64,000 nucleotides of DNA from Prevotellaceae bacterium (GTDB lineage Bacteria > Bacteroidota > Bacteroidia > Bacteroidales > Bacteroidaceae). Of the stretch, positions 44,343 to 53,802 are shown piece by piece. The stretch is from positions 99,855-163,854 of the forward strand of contig JAHZGX010000020.1 in assembly GCA_019420585.1 (NCBI GenBank). The letters are read 5' to 3'. Position 1 is the stretch's first letter. Each line of letters starts with the position of its first letter. A model generated the notes under the pieces. The model did not search any database and was not told where the DNA came from. It worked only from the letters and a program-made list of their open reading frames with translations. The position numbers and the translations under genes were made by a program.

Positions 44343-44708
44343 ATGGCAGAGCACAATGATATGGGACGTACCGGCGAGAATGAGGCCGTCGACTATCTTA
44401 TTAATGCTGGTTATCACATACTGGACCGCAACTGGCGCAGTGGACACAAGGAACTCGATATTGTGGCTGAGCAAGACGGTGTACTGGTCATTGTGGAGGT
44501 GAAGACGCGTCGAGATGCACGGTTTGGAAAACCTGAGGATGCTGTTTCAGACAGCAAGATAAGGCGCATTGTGCTGGCGGCAGATGCATATGTGAGACTT
44601 AACCGCATAGACCTTCCCGTACGCTTTGATATTATTACGGTGCTGGGCAAGAACCGACAAATCAATCATATAATAGATGCTTTCCGTTCACCTGTATGGT
44701 ACAGATAA
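44343..44708 (+). CDS. UPF0102 family protein YraN
   Basis: The 121-residue protein matches the YraN family: GRTGENEAVDYLINAGYHILDRNWR, KELDIVAEQDGVLVIVEVKTRRD (restriction-endonuclease-like core with Glu-x-Lys) and DIITV. The fold is a Holliday-junction-resolvase-like nuclease; activity is unproven. It overlaps birA by 13 bp. Confidence 0.92.
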   Translation: MAEHNDMGRTGENEAVDYLINAGYHILDRNWRSGHKELDIVAEQDGVLVIVEVKTRRDARFGKPEDAVSDSKIRRIVLAADAYVRLNRIDLPVRFDIITVLGKNRQINHIIDAFRSPVWYR

Positions 44709-45508
44709 GTGATGAAATGAGGCTGTGGTCAGACAAAATTGCCGAAGTGTGGCCGGAAATGGAGATTATGGTGCTTCAAAGCACAGATTCTACCAATAAC
44801 TGGTTACGTGCCCATAGGGAGGAGACGAGTGGTAGGACAATGCTGGTGATTACTGACTGTCAGACGGCAGGTCGCGGTTCGGGTTCCAATCATTGGGAAT
44901 CAGAACCGGGCTGTAATCTTACTTTCAGCATGCAGGTGTGTCCCACTGCCTTGCAGGCTAATCATGTATTTGCACTTTCCGAAGCCATGTCGTTGGGTGT
45001 CTGCATGGGTTTAAGACAGTTGATGACTGAGCAGGATGGACAGGCCAGTGCTGCTTTCCGCATCAAATGGCCCAATGATGTGTATCATGCCAATGGCAAG
45101 GTGTGTGGAATGCTCATTGAGAATGACCTGCAGTCACGCTGGGTGGAGCGCTCAGTAATAGGAGTGGGCATCAATGTAAATCAGAATTGTTTTCTTAGCG
45201 ATGCACCCAATCCTCTCTCTCTCTCTCAAATAATAGGTAAGAAGGCATCGCGCATGCAGGTGCTTGCCGCTGTACTCTCCCGTTTCAGAAATTGCTTTAT
45301 AATGCTGGAGCAAGGAGATTTTGCCGGCTTGCATGAACTTTACATGAATTATGTTTACCGCTTGCATGAGTGGCATAGATTTATTGACAAGGACGGCACA
45401 TTTGAGGGGTGTATCACTAATATATGCCCGGATGGGCATTTGCTTCTTATCGACGGCGGCGGACAGCGGCGCATATATGCCTTTGGTGAGATAAAATACA
45501 TCATTTGA
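44696..45508 (+). CDS. birA: Biotin--[acetyl-CoA-carboxylase] ligase
   Basis: BirA joins biotin to the carrier domain of biotin-dependent carboxylases. The 270-residue protein is the short class without an N-terminal DNA-binding domain, so it is not a repressor. Motifs are STDSTNNWLR, GRGSGSNHWESEPGCNLTFS (the biotin/ATP loop, usually GRGxxGxxW), KWPNDVY and GKVCGMLIEN; a small C-terminal SH3-like domain follows. ATG 44696 lies within yraN, indicating coupling. The loop reads SGSNHW, slightly divergent. Confidence 0.9.
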   Translation: MVQISDEMRLWSDKIAEVWPEMEIMVLQSTDSTNNWLRAHREETSGRTMLVITDCQTAGRGSGSNHWESEPGCNLTFSMQVCPTALQANHVFALSEAMSLGVCMGLRQLMTEQDGQASAAFRIKWPNDVYHANGKVCGMLIENDLQSRWVERSVIGVGINVNQNCFLSDAPNPLSLSQIIGKKASRMQVLAAVLSRFRNCFIMLEQGDFAGLHELYMNYVYRLHEWHRFIDKDGTFEGCITNICPDGHLLLIDGGGQRRIYAFGEIKYII

Positions 45509-45539
45509 CACATTATATATTTATTAAGAAGAAAGAAAT

Positions 45540-46250
45540 ATGGAAAAGTTCAGAAGAATTCTGTTGAAACTCTCGGGCGAGAGTCTGATGGGACAACAGG
45601 GACATGGAATTGATGTTCAGAGACTGAACGAGTATGCCCGGCAAATAAAAGAGATTGCCGATATGGGCGTACAGATAGGTATTGTGATAGGTGGCGGAAA
45701 CATATTCCGTGGTCTGAGCGGTGCCGGCAAAGGCTTTGACCGTGTAAAGGGTGACCAGATGGGTATGTGTGCCACGGTTATCAATTCATTGGCTCTGAGC
45801 AGTGCGCTGGATGCCATTGGACAGAAGAACCGCGTGCTCACGGCCATACGCATGGAACCTATAGGCGAGTATTACAGCAAATGGAAGGCCATTGAGTCCA
45901 TGGAGCAAGGACTGGTGGTTATCATGAGTGGCGGCACGGGTTGTCCTTACTTTACTACTGATACGGGTTCATCACTGCGCGGCATTGAGATTGAAGCCGA
46001 TGTGATGTTGAAGGGAACACGTGTTGACGGTATCTATACAGCCGACCCGGAGAAGGATCCTGCGGCCAAAAAGTTCCATGATATTACCTATGAGGAAGTC
46101 ATTGCACGCGGACTGAAGGTAATGGACATTACTGCCACTGCCATGTGTATGCAGAATAATCTGCCCATCTATGTGTTCAACATGGATATTCCAGGCAATC
46201 TGAAGAAAGTGCTCAACGGTGAGGAGATAGGTACTCTGGTGCACAACTGA
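45540..46250 (+). CDS. pyrH: UMP kinase
   Basis: PyrH phosphorylates UMP to UDP. The 236-residue amino-acid-kinase fold protein has LKLSGESLMGQQGHGID, IGIVIGGGNIFRGLSGA, DQMGMCATVINSLAL, SGGTGCPYFTTDTGSSLR and VDGIYTADPEKDPAA. It follows birA by 31 bp, a gap that holds an ACACATTATATAT motif, and is closed by a very strong bidirectional terminator. Confidence 0.96.
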   Translation: MEKFRRILLKLSGESLMGQQGHGIDVQRLNEYARQIKEIADMGVQIGIVIGGGNIFRGLSGAGKGFDRVKGDQMGMCATVINSLALSSALDAIGQKNRVLTAIRMEPIGEYYSKWKAIESMEQGLVVIMSGGTGCPYFTTDTGSSLRGIEIEADVMLKGTRVDGIYTADPEKDPAAKKFHDITYEEVIARGLKVMDITATAMCMQNNLPIYVFNMDIPGNLKKVLNGEEIGTLVHN

Positions 46251-46301
46251 TAATTCCCCAATCCTTGTTAGACTGAGCACTATCTGTTGCGGGAAAATAC
46301 A

Positions 46302-46340
46302 AACATGTGGGCATGCCATTCTCCGGCATGCCCACATGTT
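46302..46340. terminator. Strong bidirectional terminator between pyrH and the GH20 gene
   Basis: A 16-bp perfect stem (46302-46317 with 46325-46340, AACATGTGGGCATGCC) has a 7-nt loop, with GTTTTC on the plus side and GTATTTTC on the minus side. It serves both converging genes. Confidence 0.9.
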
Positions 46341-46351
46341 GTTTTCTGCGG

Positions 46352-48373
46352 TTACTTCATCATGACTTTCAGGTTGGTGATGCTGCTCTTGAACTGTCCG
46401 GCCTTGCGTAGGGGGAATACTAGGGTACGCTGGTAATTTATTTGACTGGATGGTTCATACACATCAGGTTCAAAGATTATGGCACCTTCCACCTGATAGT
46501 GTGCTTTGTCCTGCGGACGTATGATGTACAATGGCTTGGGACCCAGTTCTTCTTTCTGTTTTCCGTCAACCAACAGACGTGTCAACTTGTTGGTTCCCTC
46601 AATGGTAAGCGTATGCTTCTCTCCGGCGGGTATGCGGTAATTGAAGGTGTTGAGGTAACCTTCGCGTTCAAAACCCAGTTTGCCCTGCTTGGGATCGGAC
46701 AGATAGACCACGGCATTGGCGGAACGAAGCAATTCCGTGCCCTTTTCCTCCTTCTGTCCGTCAATGGTAAATGATATGGAATAGTCATATCCTATTTCCT
46801 CTGCATCCAGTTGGTCACCCGGCATCAGGCTAGTCTTTTCAAGTACCAGGCTGCCTGTCTTGCCCAGCCTGCCCAGTTCATTCACTCCGGGAGCCTCGCT
46901 CAGGTTGTGCCGCAGTTTGTCATATTCGGCATAATTAAGTGTGACATTCTTGCCTGTCCAGCATTTGACGGCAATGGTCTGCAAAGCCGGGAATACTCGA
47001 TGGTGTATGTCCTTGGTAGTGATTCCATTGCCTGCTATATCATTCCACACGGCAAACATACCTCCCTCAATGGCTGGGTCGCACTCCTCAAACGTGCGAT
47101 TTCCTATCACAGCAGGTGTCCAGTGCTCATACAGATACTTGCAGTTGAGATAATCATAATAATATCCTGCGGCCGGCACAATGTAAGTGAGTCCGTCAGG
47201 GATGCATATTAGTTGGTAACCCTGCTTTTTCATCTCTACGGGGTCGGCATATCCGTTGTACCAGATATCCATGAGTACGTTCTCATGCTTGACGGGTGTG
47301 TCTCCGTTGGCATGCGTAAGTGCACCCCATAGTACTGCCTGCTTGCCATAACTCTCCACGTAGCGGATGTAATGATCAGTAAATTCGCGGAACTTCTCCA
47401 CCACTTCCTTCTTGGCATTAGAGTACTCATCGGTGCCTATGTGGACTCGTGGACCGCGGAACACAGGCTCCTTCCCGTCCAGATATTCCTTCCATAGGTT
47501 ATCTACGAAGGTATATATTTCAGGGTTGAAAAGGTCGAGATGGTCCATGCCATACTCCTTACTTCCCAGTTCGGGCTTATATTGTGTGAAGGCCAAAGAG
47601 TGGGCAGGAACATCAAACTCCGGGATTATTTCCACGCCATATTGCTCAGCCAGTTCCTGCAGTTCTATGAACTCACGCTTGCTGTAGGAGCCATCCTTGG
47701 CGGTCAGGCCGGGATAAGTATCACACTCCATGCGGAAAGCAGCCTGTGTACGGCTCCAATCATCATTGAAATATTTGCGGAAACCATTGTCGTTAAGATG
47801 TATGTGGAGTGTGTTCATCTTGTAGTAAGACATGATTCGGGTCAGATTGCGCAAGTAAGTCATGGGTATGAACTTGCGTCCGCAGTCCAGCATGAAGCCT
47901 CGCATGCGGTAATCCGGGCTGTCGGTTATCTTTCCTTTTGGCAAGGTGTTTCCCGGAATCTGCTCTGCCATTTGCAGCAGTGTGCGTGTGGCCCAGAATA
48001 TGCCTTGGCGCGTGGAAGCAGTCAGTTCCACGCTGTGGCCTATGTTCATGCGGTAACCTTCTTGCCCCAGAGACTTGTCATTCTTGATTGCCAGCACAAT
48101 GTCTCCGGTTTTGACAGAGCCTGTAACCACGCTGAGTAGCGTTCCCGTAAGTTGCTCGTAGTCGTTGGCAAGAGTCTGTGCAACATCACGCAGTTTACTG
48201 TTTTTTATCACGATACGTCCTGACAGGGTGGTGCTTCCCTCTGCACCTGTCCATTCTTTCAGTTCCGGAACCACAAAAGGCTTGGGATTGACCTCTGCCA
48301 AAAGTATTTCTCCACACAGGATGACTGACAGGACAAGCAACATTACTTTCTTTGCATTGAAAAGATTGTTCAT
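46352..48373 (-). CDS. GH20 family beta-N-acetylhexosaminidase, secreted
   Basis: The 673-residue protein has a signal peptide (about 1-27), the GH20 N-terminal domain (about 40-150), and a catalytic barrel with MRGFMLDCGRKFIPMTYLRNL, LHIHLNDNGFRKYF, IPEFDVPAHS and the Asp-Glu catalytic pair in HIGTDEYSN near residue 313. A C-terminal beta-rich extension of about 150 residues follows. It removes terminal GlcNAc or GalNAc from host or microbial glycans. It is the last gene after the antiporter on the same strand (77-bp gap). Confidence 0.93.
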   Translation of the reverse strand: MNNLFNAKKVMLLVLSVILCGEILLAEVNPKPFVVPELKEWTGAEGSTTLSGRIVIKNSKLRDVAQTLANDYEQLTGTLLSVVTGSVKTGDIVLAIKNDKSLGQEGYRMNIGHSVELTASTRQGIFWATRTLLQMAEQIPGNTLPKGKITDSPDYRMRGFMLDCGRKFIPMTYLRNLTRIMSYYKMNTLHIHLNDNGFRKYFNDDWSRTQAAFRMECDTYPGLTAKDGSYSKREFIELQELAEQYGVEIIPEFDVPAHSLAFTQYKPELGSKEYGMDHLDLFNPEIYTFVDNLWKEYLDGKEPVFRGPRVHIGTDEYSNAKKEVVEKFREFTDHYIRYVESYGKQAVLWGALTHANGDTPVKHENVLMDIWYNGYADPVEMKKQGYQLICIPDGLTYIVPAAGYYYDYLNCKYLYEHWTPAVIGNRTFEECDPAIEGGMFAVWNDIAGNGITTKDIHHRVFPALQTIAVKCWTGKNVTLNYAEYDKLRHNLSEAPGVNELGRLGKTGSLVLEKTSLMPGDQLDAEEIGYDYSISFTIDGQKEEKGTELLRSANAVVYLSDPKQGKLGFEREGYLNTFNYRIPAGEKHTLTIEGTNKLTRLLVDGKQKEELGPKPLYIIRPQDKAHYQVEGAIIFEPDVYEPSSQINYQRTLVFPLRKAGQFKSSITNLKVMMK

Positions 48374-48450
48374 ACGTTTGTGCTTTATTGGTTGATAATA
48401 ATACTGATTAAATGTATTTTTTATGTTACAGGCTATGTACTTACATTAAT

Positions 48451-50703
48451 TTATTCATTGCTCATAATGATTCTCAGCGACTTAATGTTATGGTCCTCAC
48501 CAACCACCCAGAGAATGTCACCAGGCTCGAAAAGGCGCTGAGGTTCCACCATTGTGAGTTCTCCGCCATCCAATTCGCGCCCTATCACCATGCAGGAGTA
48601 GCGGGTACGGAAGTTAGTGTCGACCAACGTATGTCCGCAGAGCATGCTTCCATTATCCAGTGTGAGCCGCAGCAGTGTGAGCGCATTTTGGGGTATGTCC
48701 TTGGCATCTGGATTATATACCTCGTCCTGCAACCGATTTTGCAATCGGCCTATGGAGGCATCATCGCCTGCCACTTCAATAACGTCACCGGGATAGATGC
48801 GGTTGGTAGCACTGGGAATGTTGATGCGCAGGTGCCCTCGGATGACTGCCACCACATTGATGTGTTCGCTGCTGCCTAGGTTAAGTTCAGCCAGTGTGCG
48901 TCCTCCCCATCGTGTATTGAGTGGTACTTCCACCCGTGCAATGTGCAGGTCTTGTCCCATGAGCCTGCGTCCGTAGCCACTGTTTTGCTCACGACTCTTG
49001 AGATTCTGTATGAAAGTTCGCTCCAGTCTGATGCTGAGCCACTTGATCGTCCTGCTGGCTATAATAAGCAACATCAGTGCTGCACTGGCCATAATGTGCC
49101 ATACCCACCAGTAGGGTGACAGAAAGTTGAGAATGTAGTAAATGACGGAGCATCCCATGATAAACCTTATGGTGGTAACCACGAAAAAGAAGGAGGCATG
49201 TACCTGACCTGAATGTCGGATGAGCATGGCATTGGCAGAATGGCTGCGCCGCATGACTATGGGACGCACGCATGGTGACACAGCGAGCAGTGTGATGAGT
49301 CCGCACAAGATATTTCCCGGCCAGTGGGTAAGCAAATGGCGGAACAGAGGTAGAAGGGTGGCAAAACTGAACAGAATGAATGCCACACACAGGGTAAGGT
49401 AGGCACCCGACTGCATCAGTACGGCTCTGAGATATCCTTTCCATGCTATACTTGTTGCTGTATTTCCGGGTCGTGTGCTACGCATGTTTTTTCTATGCTC
49501 TGACAAACGGTGAGTCATGCTCTGTGGCAAAAGATTATGTACACAACGATATGTAGGACAGGCCAGCCTGATGATGTACGGGGTGAGGAAAGTGGTGAGG
49601 ATACTCACTGCCACCACTACAGGATAAAGAAACGTGCTGGTAACATGTAGTGTCTGTCCCAGTGCTGCTATGATGAATGCAAACTCGCCTATCTGCACCA
49701 GGGAGAAGCCGCTCTGAATGGATTCTTGCAATGAATTGCCTGTAACAAAGAAACTCAAACTACCGAATATCATCTGCCCCAAGGTGACAGCCAGGGAGAT
49801 GACTAAGATGGGTAACCAGTAATGAACAAGCACAGAAGGGTCGACCAGCATGCCTACCGATACAAAGAAGACTGCTCCAAAAAGATCTTTCAGGGGGGAA
49901 ATGGTGTGCTCTATGCGTTCGGCCTCAACGGTCTCAGAAAGTATGCTGCCCATCATGAACGCCCCAAAAGCGGCACTGTATCCCACTCCGACTGCAATGA
50001 CCACCATCAGGAAACAGAGTCCCACACACACCACCACTAGAGTTTCGGCATTGATGTAACGGCGTGCCTTACGCAGGAATACGGGCAACAGGTACACGCC
50101 AACCAGGAACCACAGAATGAGGAAGAAGCCCAACTGAAGTATGCTGGAGATTAACTGGCTGCCATGCACTCCATTGCTCACTGCCATGGTACTGAGCACC
50201 ACCATAAGCAGGATACCGAGTATGTCTTCAAGGATAAGTACGGAAAGCACAGAAGAAGCGAATTTCTTGCTGCGCAGTCCAAGGTCGTCAAACGCTTTAT
50301 AGATGATGGTGGTACTACTCATGGCAAGCATGCCACCCAAGAAAAGGCGGTTCATGCTGCTCCAACCAAAGCCGTGACCAACTGCGCTGCCCACACTGAT
50401 CATGCATGCCATGACAAGCAGAGCCGATGCAATGGGCCTGACCCCCATCTTCACAATCTTCTTGAAAGAGAATTCCAGTCCGAGAGAGAACATCATGAAG
50501 ATGACTCCTATCTGGCTCCAGTCCTCAATACCGGTGTGGTCGGAAACGGAGGGCGTATATGGCATGTGTGGACCTGCTAGGAATCCGGCCACAATGTAGC
50601 CAAGGACAAGCGGCTGGCTCAACCGTTTGAATACTATTGTGACACCCCCTGCCACTATGAGTATATAAGCCAGGTCTCTGACCAGGGCGGGCAATTCTCC
50701 CAT
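48451..50703 (-). CDS. CPA2-type monovalent cation/proton antiporter with two RCK_C domains
   Basis: The 750-residue protein has a Kef-type membrane domain (about residues 1-390; VLGYIVAGFLAGPHMP, GLEFSFKKIVKMG, ILEDILGILLM, QIGEFAFIIAALG), an unusual second membrane bundle of about five helices (about 415-555), and two TrkA-C/RCK_C domains (about 590-660 and 670-745; PGDVIEVAGDD, PGDILWVVGEDHNI). A canonical NAD-binding RCK_N domain is not obvious. It probably exchanges K+ or Na+ for protons. It lies 24 bp downstream of the BASS transporter gene. Confidence 0.87.
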   Translation of the reverse strand: MGELPALVRDLAYILIVAGGVTIVFKRLSQPLVLGYIVAGFLAGPHMPYTPSVSDHTGIEDWSQIGVIFMMFSLGLEFSFKKIVKMGVRPIASALLVMACMISVGSAVGHGFGWSSMNRLFLGGMLAMSSTTIIYKAFDDLGLRSKKFASSVLSVLILEDILGILLMVVLSTMAVSNGVHGSQLISSILQLGFFLILWFLVGVYLLPVFLRKARRYINAETLVVVCVGLCFLMVVIAVGVGYSAAFGAFMMGSILSETVEAERIEHTISPLKDLFGAVFFVSVGMLVDPSVLVHYWLPILVISLAVTLGQMIFGSLSFFVTGNSLQESIQSGFSLVQIGEFAFIIAALGQTLHVTSTFLYPVVVAVSILTTFLTPYIIRLACPTYRCVHNLLPQSMTHRLSEHRKNMRSTRPGNTATSIAWKGYLRAVLMQSGAYLTLCVAFILFSFATLLPLFRHLLTHWPGNILCGLITLLAVSPCVRPIVMRRSHSANAMLIRHSGQVHASFFFVVTTIRFIMGCSVIYYILNFLSPYWWVWHIMASAALMLLIIASRTIKWLSIRLERTFIQNLKSREQNSGYGRRLMGQDLHIARVEVPLNTRWGGRTLAELNLGSSEHINVVAVIRGHLRINIPSATNRIYPGDVIEVAGDDASIGRLQNRLQDEVYNPDAKDIPQNALTLLRLTLDNGSMLCGHTLVDTNFRTRYSCMVIGRELDGGELTMVEPQRLFEPGDILWVVGEDHNIKSLRIIMSNE

Positions 50704-50727
50704 ATAGTTTTTCTTTCTTTATATCAT

Positions 50728-51786
50728 TTAGTTATCTTTCTTATGTGTTCCCTTATCTTGCATTGCAGTTTTCTCTGCATGGGAGGGAGTCCTGTGTGCT
50801 TTGTGCTTGTCAGCCAAAAGGAACAGTCCGGCCAGTATGGTGCCACTGATACTATGGTAGGCACAACTGAGAGCGCAGGGTACCAGGCTGAGTGCAGCCA
50901 GTGGATTGGCGGCCACCATGGCGGGAGTGGCCATGAAGTTGCCCGACAGCACAGTTGCCATGCCGGCATTCTGCATGCCGACTTCTATGCTGAGGGTGCG
51001 TTTCTTGGCTGTTCCGAAACCACACATGCTGCCCACGGTATATCCAAGTAAATAACCCAACCCGTTGTGGAGAAACACCACGCTGAGTGTGAGAAGCACC
51101 AGGCTTATGCCGTTGGCCTGCAATTGTGGATGCACGGAGAATATTACCCCACCCACGATTAGAGCCAGACAGATGACACTCAAGCCGGGCATCACCTTCT
51201 GGATGTCTTGAAACACACGCTTCTTGCCCAAGAAATAATTAAAGGCACAGCCCATGCACACGGGAATAAGTGTTACCACCAGGATGTTCTGAAACATGCC
51301 CCATGCATTGACCTCAATGCTTGCTCCCGCCAGCCAGTAGACCAACAAAGGGGTCACAAAGGGAGCCAGGAGCGTGCTTGCCGTAGTCATGCCTACACTG
51401 TAGGCCACATCACCATGGCAAAGAAAACTCATGATGTTGCTGCTCACGCCACCTGGACAGCATCCCACAAGGATAAGTCCTGCAGACATGAAAGGGTTCA
51501 AGCCAAAAAGGCGGCTCAGTGACCATGCCAGTAGAGGCATGATGGTGTATTGTGCCATGCTGCCTATGAATATGTCCATGGGACGCTGCATGAGAATGCG
51601 GAAATCGTTGGTACTCAGAGTGCAGCCCATTGTGAGCATGATGAGCCCCAGTATGATGCTGGCCACATTCCCGCTCTGTACCCATGCGAAGACCTCCGGT
51701 CTGTACATGGCCAGTATGGCCACAAGGATAATGAAGGGCGAAGTATAGGTGGCGAGTAGCACACTCAGCCTTTTCAGTATCTCCAT
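50728..51786 (-). CDS. Bile acid:sodium symporter (BASS) family transporter
   Basis: The 352-residue membrane protein has about ten hydrophobic segments and the BASS motifs MGCTLSTNDFRIL near residue 55, GLILVGCCPGGVSSNIMSFL near residue 100 and GMQNAGMATVLSGNF near residue 265. Members carry bile acids, pantoate, sulfonates or other organic anions with Na+; the substrate is unknown. ATG 51786 follows the nadA stop by 23 bp and fits the family; a longer frame into nadA is rejected. Ends in a basic, His/Lys-rich tail. Confidence 0.9.
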   Translation of the reverse strand: MEILKRLSVLLATYTSPFIILVAILAMYRPEVFAWVQSGNVASIILGLIMLTMGCTLSTNDFRILMQRPMDIFIGSMAQYTIMPLLAWSLSRLFGLNPFMSAGLILVGCCPGGVSSNIMSFLCHGDVAYSVGMTTASTLLAPFVTPLLVYWLAGASIEVNAWGMFQNILVVTLIPVCMGCAFNYFLGKKRVFQDIQKVMPGLSVICLALIVGGVIFSVHPQLQANGISLVLLTLSVVFLHNGLGYLLGYTVGSMCGFGTAKKRTLSIEVGMQNAGMATVLSGNFMATPAMVAANPLAALSLVPCALSCAYHSISGTILAGLFLLADKHKAHRTPSHAEKTAMQDKGTHKKDN

Positions 51787-51809
51787 TCTTAGAATGCCGT
51801 TAGCGTGTT

Positions 51810-52802
51810 TCACAGCCCCAGTTTGGCCGATATGTCGAGCATGCGTTGTATGGGCTTCACGGCTTCCTGTGCTGTCTGCGGGTCTACCTCCACCCTTGGC
51901 CACTCGTATTTCAGGCAGTTGTAGAGTTTTTCCATGGTTATAAGTTTCATAAAGTTGCACTCATTGCAGGCGCAGGTGCCGTCCTCGGGCGGAGCAGGAA
52001 TGAAGGTCTTTTCGGGGCAGGCCTTCTGCATTTCATGCAGGATGCCGCTTTCCGTGGCCACAATGAATTCTGTGGCAGGGTCGGCAATGCTGAATTTCAG
52101 CAATGCCGCGGTGGAGCCCACCTTGTCAGCAACCTTTACCACAGGTCCCTTGCACTCGGGATGTACCAGGATCTTGGCACCGGGATGCTCCTTCTTGAGT
52201 TGCAATATCTTTTCCAAGGAGAACTTTTCATGTACGTGGCATGCACCGTTCCAAAGCAGCATGTTGCGGCCTGTGACGCTGTTGATGTAGTTTCCCAGGT
52301 TCTGGTCAGGGCCGAAGATGATTTTCTCATCCTTGGGAAGGCTCTCCACAATCTGTCTTGCATTGCCGCTGGTGACCACAACATCGGTCAGTGCCTTGGT
52401 GGCGGCTGTGGTGTTGACGTAACTTATGACCGTGTGGTCGGGGTGCTCCTTGACAAACTTTGCAAAGGTGTCGGCGGGACAACTTTCTGCCAGGCTGCAT
52501 TTGGCATTGAGGTCAGGCACCAGTACCATCTTGTCGGGGCAAAGTATCTTGTTGGTTTCTCCCATGAAGTGTACGCCGCACATCACAATGATGTCGGCAT
52601 CGGTCTGGGCCGCCTTTTGTGCCAGAGCCAGGCTGTCACCCACAAAGTCAGCAATGTCTTGTATGTCTCCTTCTGTATAATAATGCGCCATGATTACGGC
52701 GTTTTTCTCTTTGCACATGCGGCGTATCTCGCTCTTGAGGTCGGTTCCTGCGGGAACAGGTTCGTCAGCGAAGCCCTTTTCCTGCCAATTTGCTTTGTTC
52801 AT
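51810..52802 (-). CDS. nadA: Quinolinate synthase
   Basis: NadA condenses iminoaspartate with dihydroxyacetone phosphate to quinolinate in NAD synthesis, using a 4Fe-4S cluster. The 330-residue protein has AHYYTEGDIQDIADFVGDSLAL near residue 40, VMCGVHFMGETNKIL near residue 90, the NGACHVHEKF Cys and the late Cys in CACNECNFMKLITMEKL. It probably heads the nadA-BASS-antiporter transcript. nadB and nadC are not adjacent. Confidence 0.95.
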   Translation of the reverse strand: MNKANWQEKGFADEPVPAGTDLKSEIRRMCKEKNAVIMAHYYTEGDIQDIADFVGDSLALAQKAAQTDADIIVMCGVHFMGETNKILCPDKMVLVPDLNAKCSLAESCPADTFAKFVKEHPDHTVISYVNTTAATKALTDVVVTSGNARQIVESLPKDEKIIFGPDQNLGNYINSVTGRNMLLWNGACHVHEKFSLEKILQLKKEHPGAKILVHPECKGPVVKVADKVGSTAALLKFSIADPATEFIVATESGILHEMQKACPEKTFIPAPPEDGTCACNECNFMKLITMEKLYNCLKYEWPRVEVDPQTAQEAVKPIQRMLDISAKLGL

Positions 52803-53253
52803 ATCATTATGTTTTATGTATTCTTAATATTAAAGAAAGATGTATGATGATAGGCTGTGCACAATATGGATATGGAAATCCTTCCTGCATGTCCCCTGCA
52901 TCATCGTGCCGGGTTATCAACAGTCCCATGTCTGATTATCCACATTGTTAACAACATCATTCCTCTCTATGTTCTAAATATTTAGTCATCTGCGAGTGTG
53001 GTTTTATAAACAGCACTTTGTTCATGTGCAAAATTAACAACTTTTGCCCGAAAAGGATTTTCATTGCTGCTAAAAATGCTGTTGACAGACGTGTCATAAG
53101 CAAGTATCTCCTGTGCAAAAGCCTGTATGGAATGTCTTGCCATGTTGTTTTGTGTATGACTTGTCAACAAAGACAGAAGTTATGAAGGGTGTTGTGCACA
53201 GGTTTTGTTAATTTTGCAGAACAAAAAGAAATGTTGCAGAACAATTGAGAAAT
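52803..53253. other. Divergent intergenic region with a second set of DnaA-box-like sites
   Basis: Between leftward nadA and rightward SpoU methyltransferase lie TTATCAACA (52914-52922), TTATCCACA (52936-52944), the palindrome TTGTTAACAA (52945-52954) and TTGTGCACA-type sites near 52854 and at 53192-53200. A -7 match TAATTTTG (53209-53216) precedes the methyltransferase. A 53-62 codon leftward frame at 52982-53170 has no recognisable features. Strand bias argues against this being the main origin, but DnaA binding is plausible. Confidence 0.45.
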
Positions 53254-53802
53254 ATGAGAAAGTTGAAGGTGACAGAGATGAACCGGATGAATGTGGACGA
53301 CTTCCGTACGGCCAGCAAGTTCCCTTTGGTGGTGGTGCTTGACCATGTGCGGAGTTTGTACAACGTGGGCAGTGTGTTCCGCACATCCGATGCTTTTCGT
53401 CTGGCGGGTGTATGCCTGTGCGGCATCACCGCCACACCACCTCATGTGGAAATACATAAGACAGCCTTGGGAGCAGAGGAAAGTGTGGAATGGAAGTATT
53501 TCGAGAAGACAGAAGACGCGGTGGCTTGGCTCAGGGAACAGGGTTACCTGGTGCTGGCTGTGGAGCAGTGCGAGGGGAGCACAATGCTTCAGGACTTCAG
53601 GGCAGAGGCTGGAAGAAAGTATGCAGTGGTAATGGGCAATGAGGTAAAGGGTGTTCAGCAGACGGTGGTGGACATGTGTGACGGGTGTCTTGAAATACCT
53701 CAATATGGCACCAAGCACAGTATGAACGTGAGCGTGACCGCCGGCATGGTCATATGGACTATATTTGCCCAGTCTCTACCTGGTGCACCACTCGCTCGAT
53801 AA
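53254..53802 (+). CDS. SpoU/TrmH family RNA 2'-O-methyltransferase
   Basis: The 182-residue protein is a SPOUT methyltransferase: FPLVVVLDHVRSLYNVGSVFRTSDAFRLAGVCL (motif 1), YAVVMGNEVKGVQQ (motif 2) and LEIPQYGTKHSMNVSVTAGMVIW (motif 3). It lacks the N-terminal substrate-binding domain seen in RlmB. The target could be tRNA or rRNA. ATG 53254 is preferred to a TTG nine bases upstream. Its 3' end overlaps the convergent DUF4294 gene by 44 bp. Confidence 0.9.
   Translation: MRKLKVTEMNRMNVDDFRTASKFPLVVVLDHVRSLYNVGSVFRTSDAFRLAGVCLCGITATPPHVEIHKTALGAEESVEWKYFEKTEDAVAWLREQGYLVLAVEQCEGSTMLQDFRAEAGRKYAVVMGNEVKGVQQTVVDMCDGCLEIPQYGTKHSMNVSVTAGMVIWTIFAQSLPGAPLAR

Noticed and set aside
44696..45508. 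BirA as a transcriptional repressor
   Set aside because: There is no N-terminal helix-turn-helix domain, so it should be enzyme-only.
52982..53170. 62-codon minus-strand frame upstream of nadA
   Set aside because: No signal peptide, domain or promoter evidence; kept only as part of the intergenic description.
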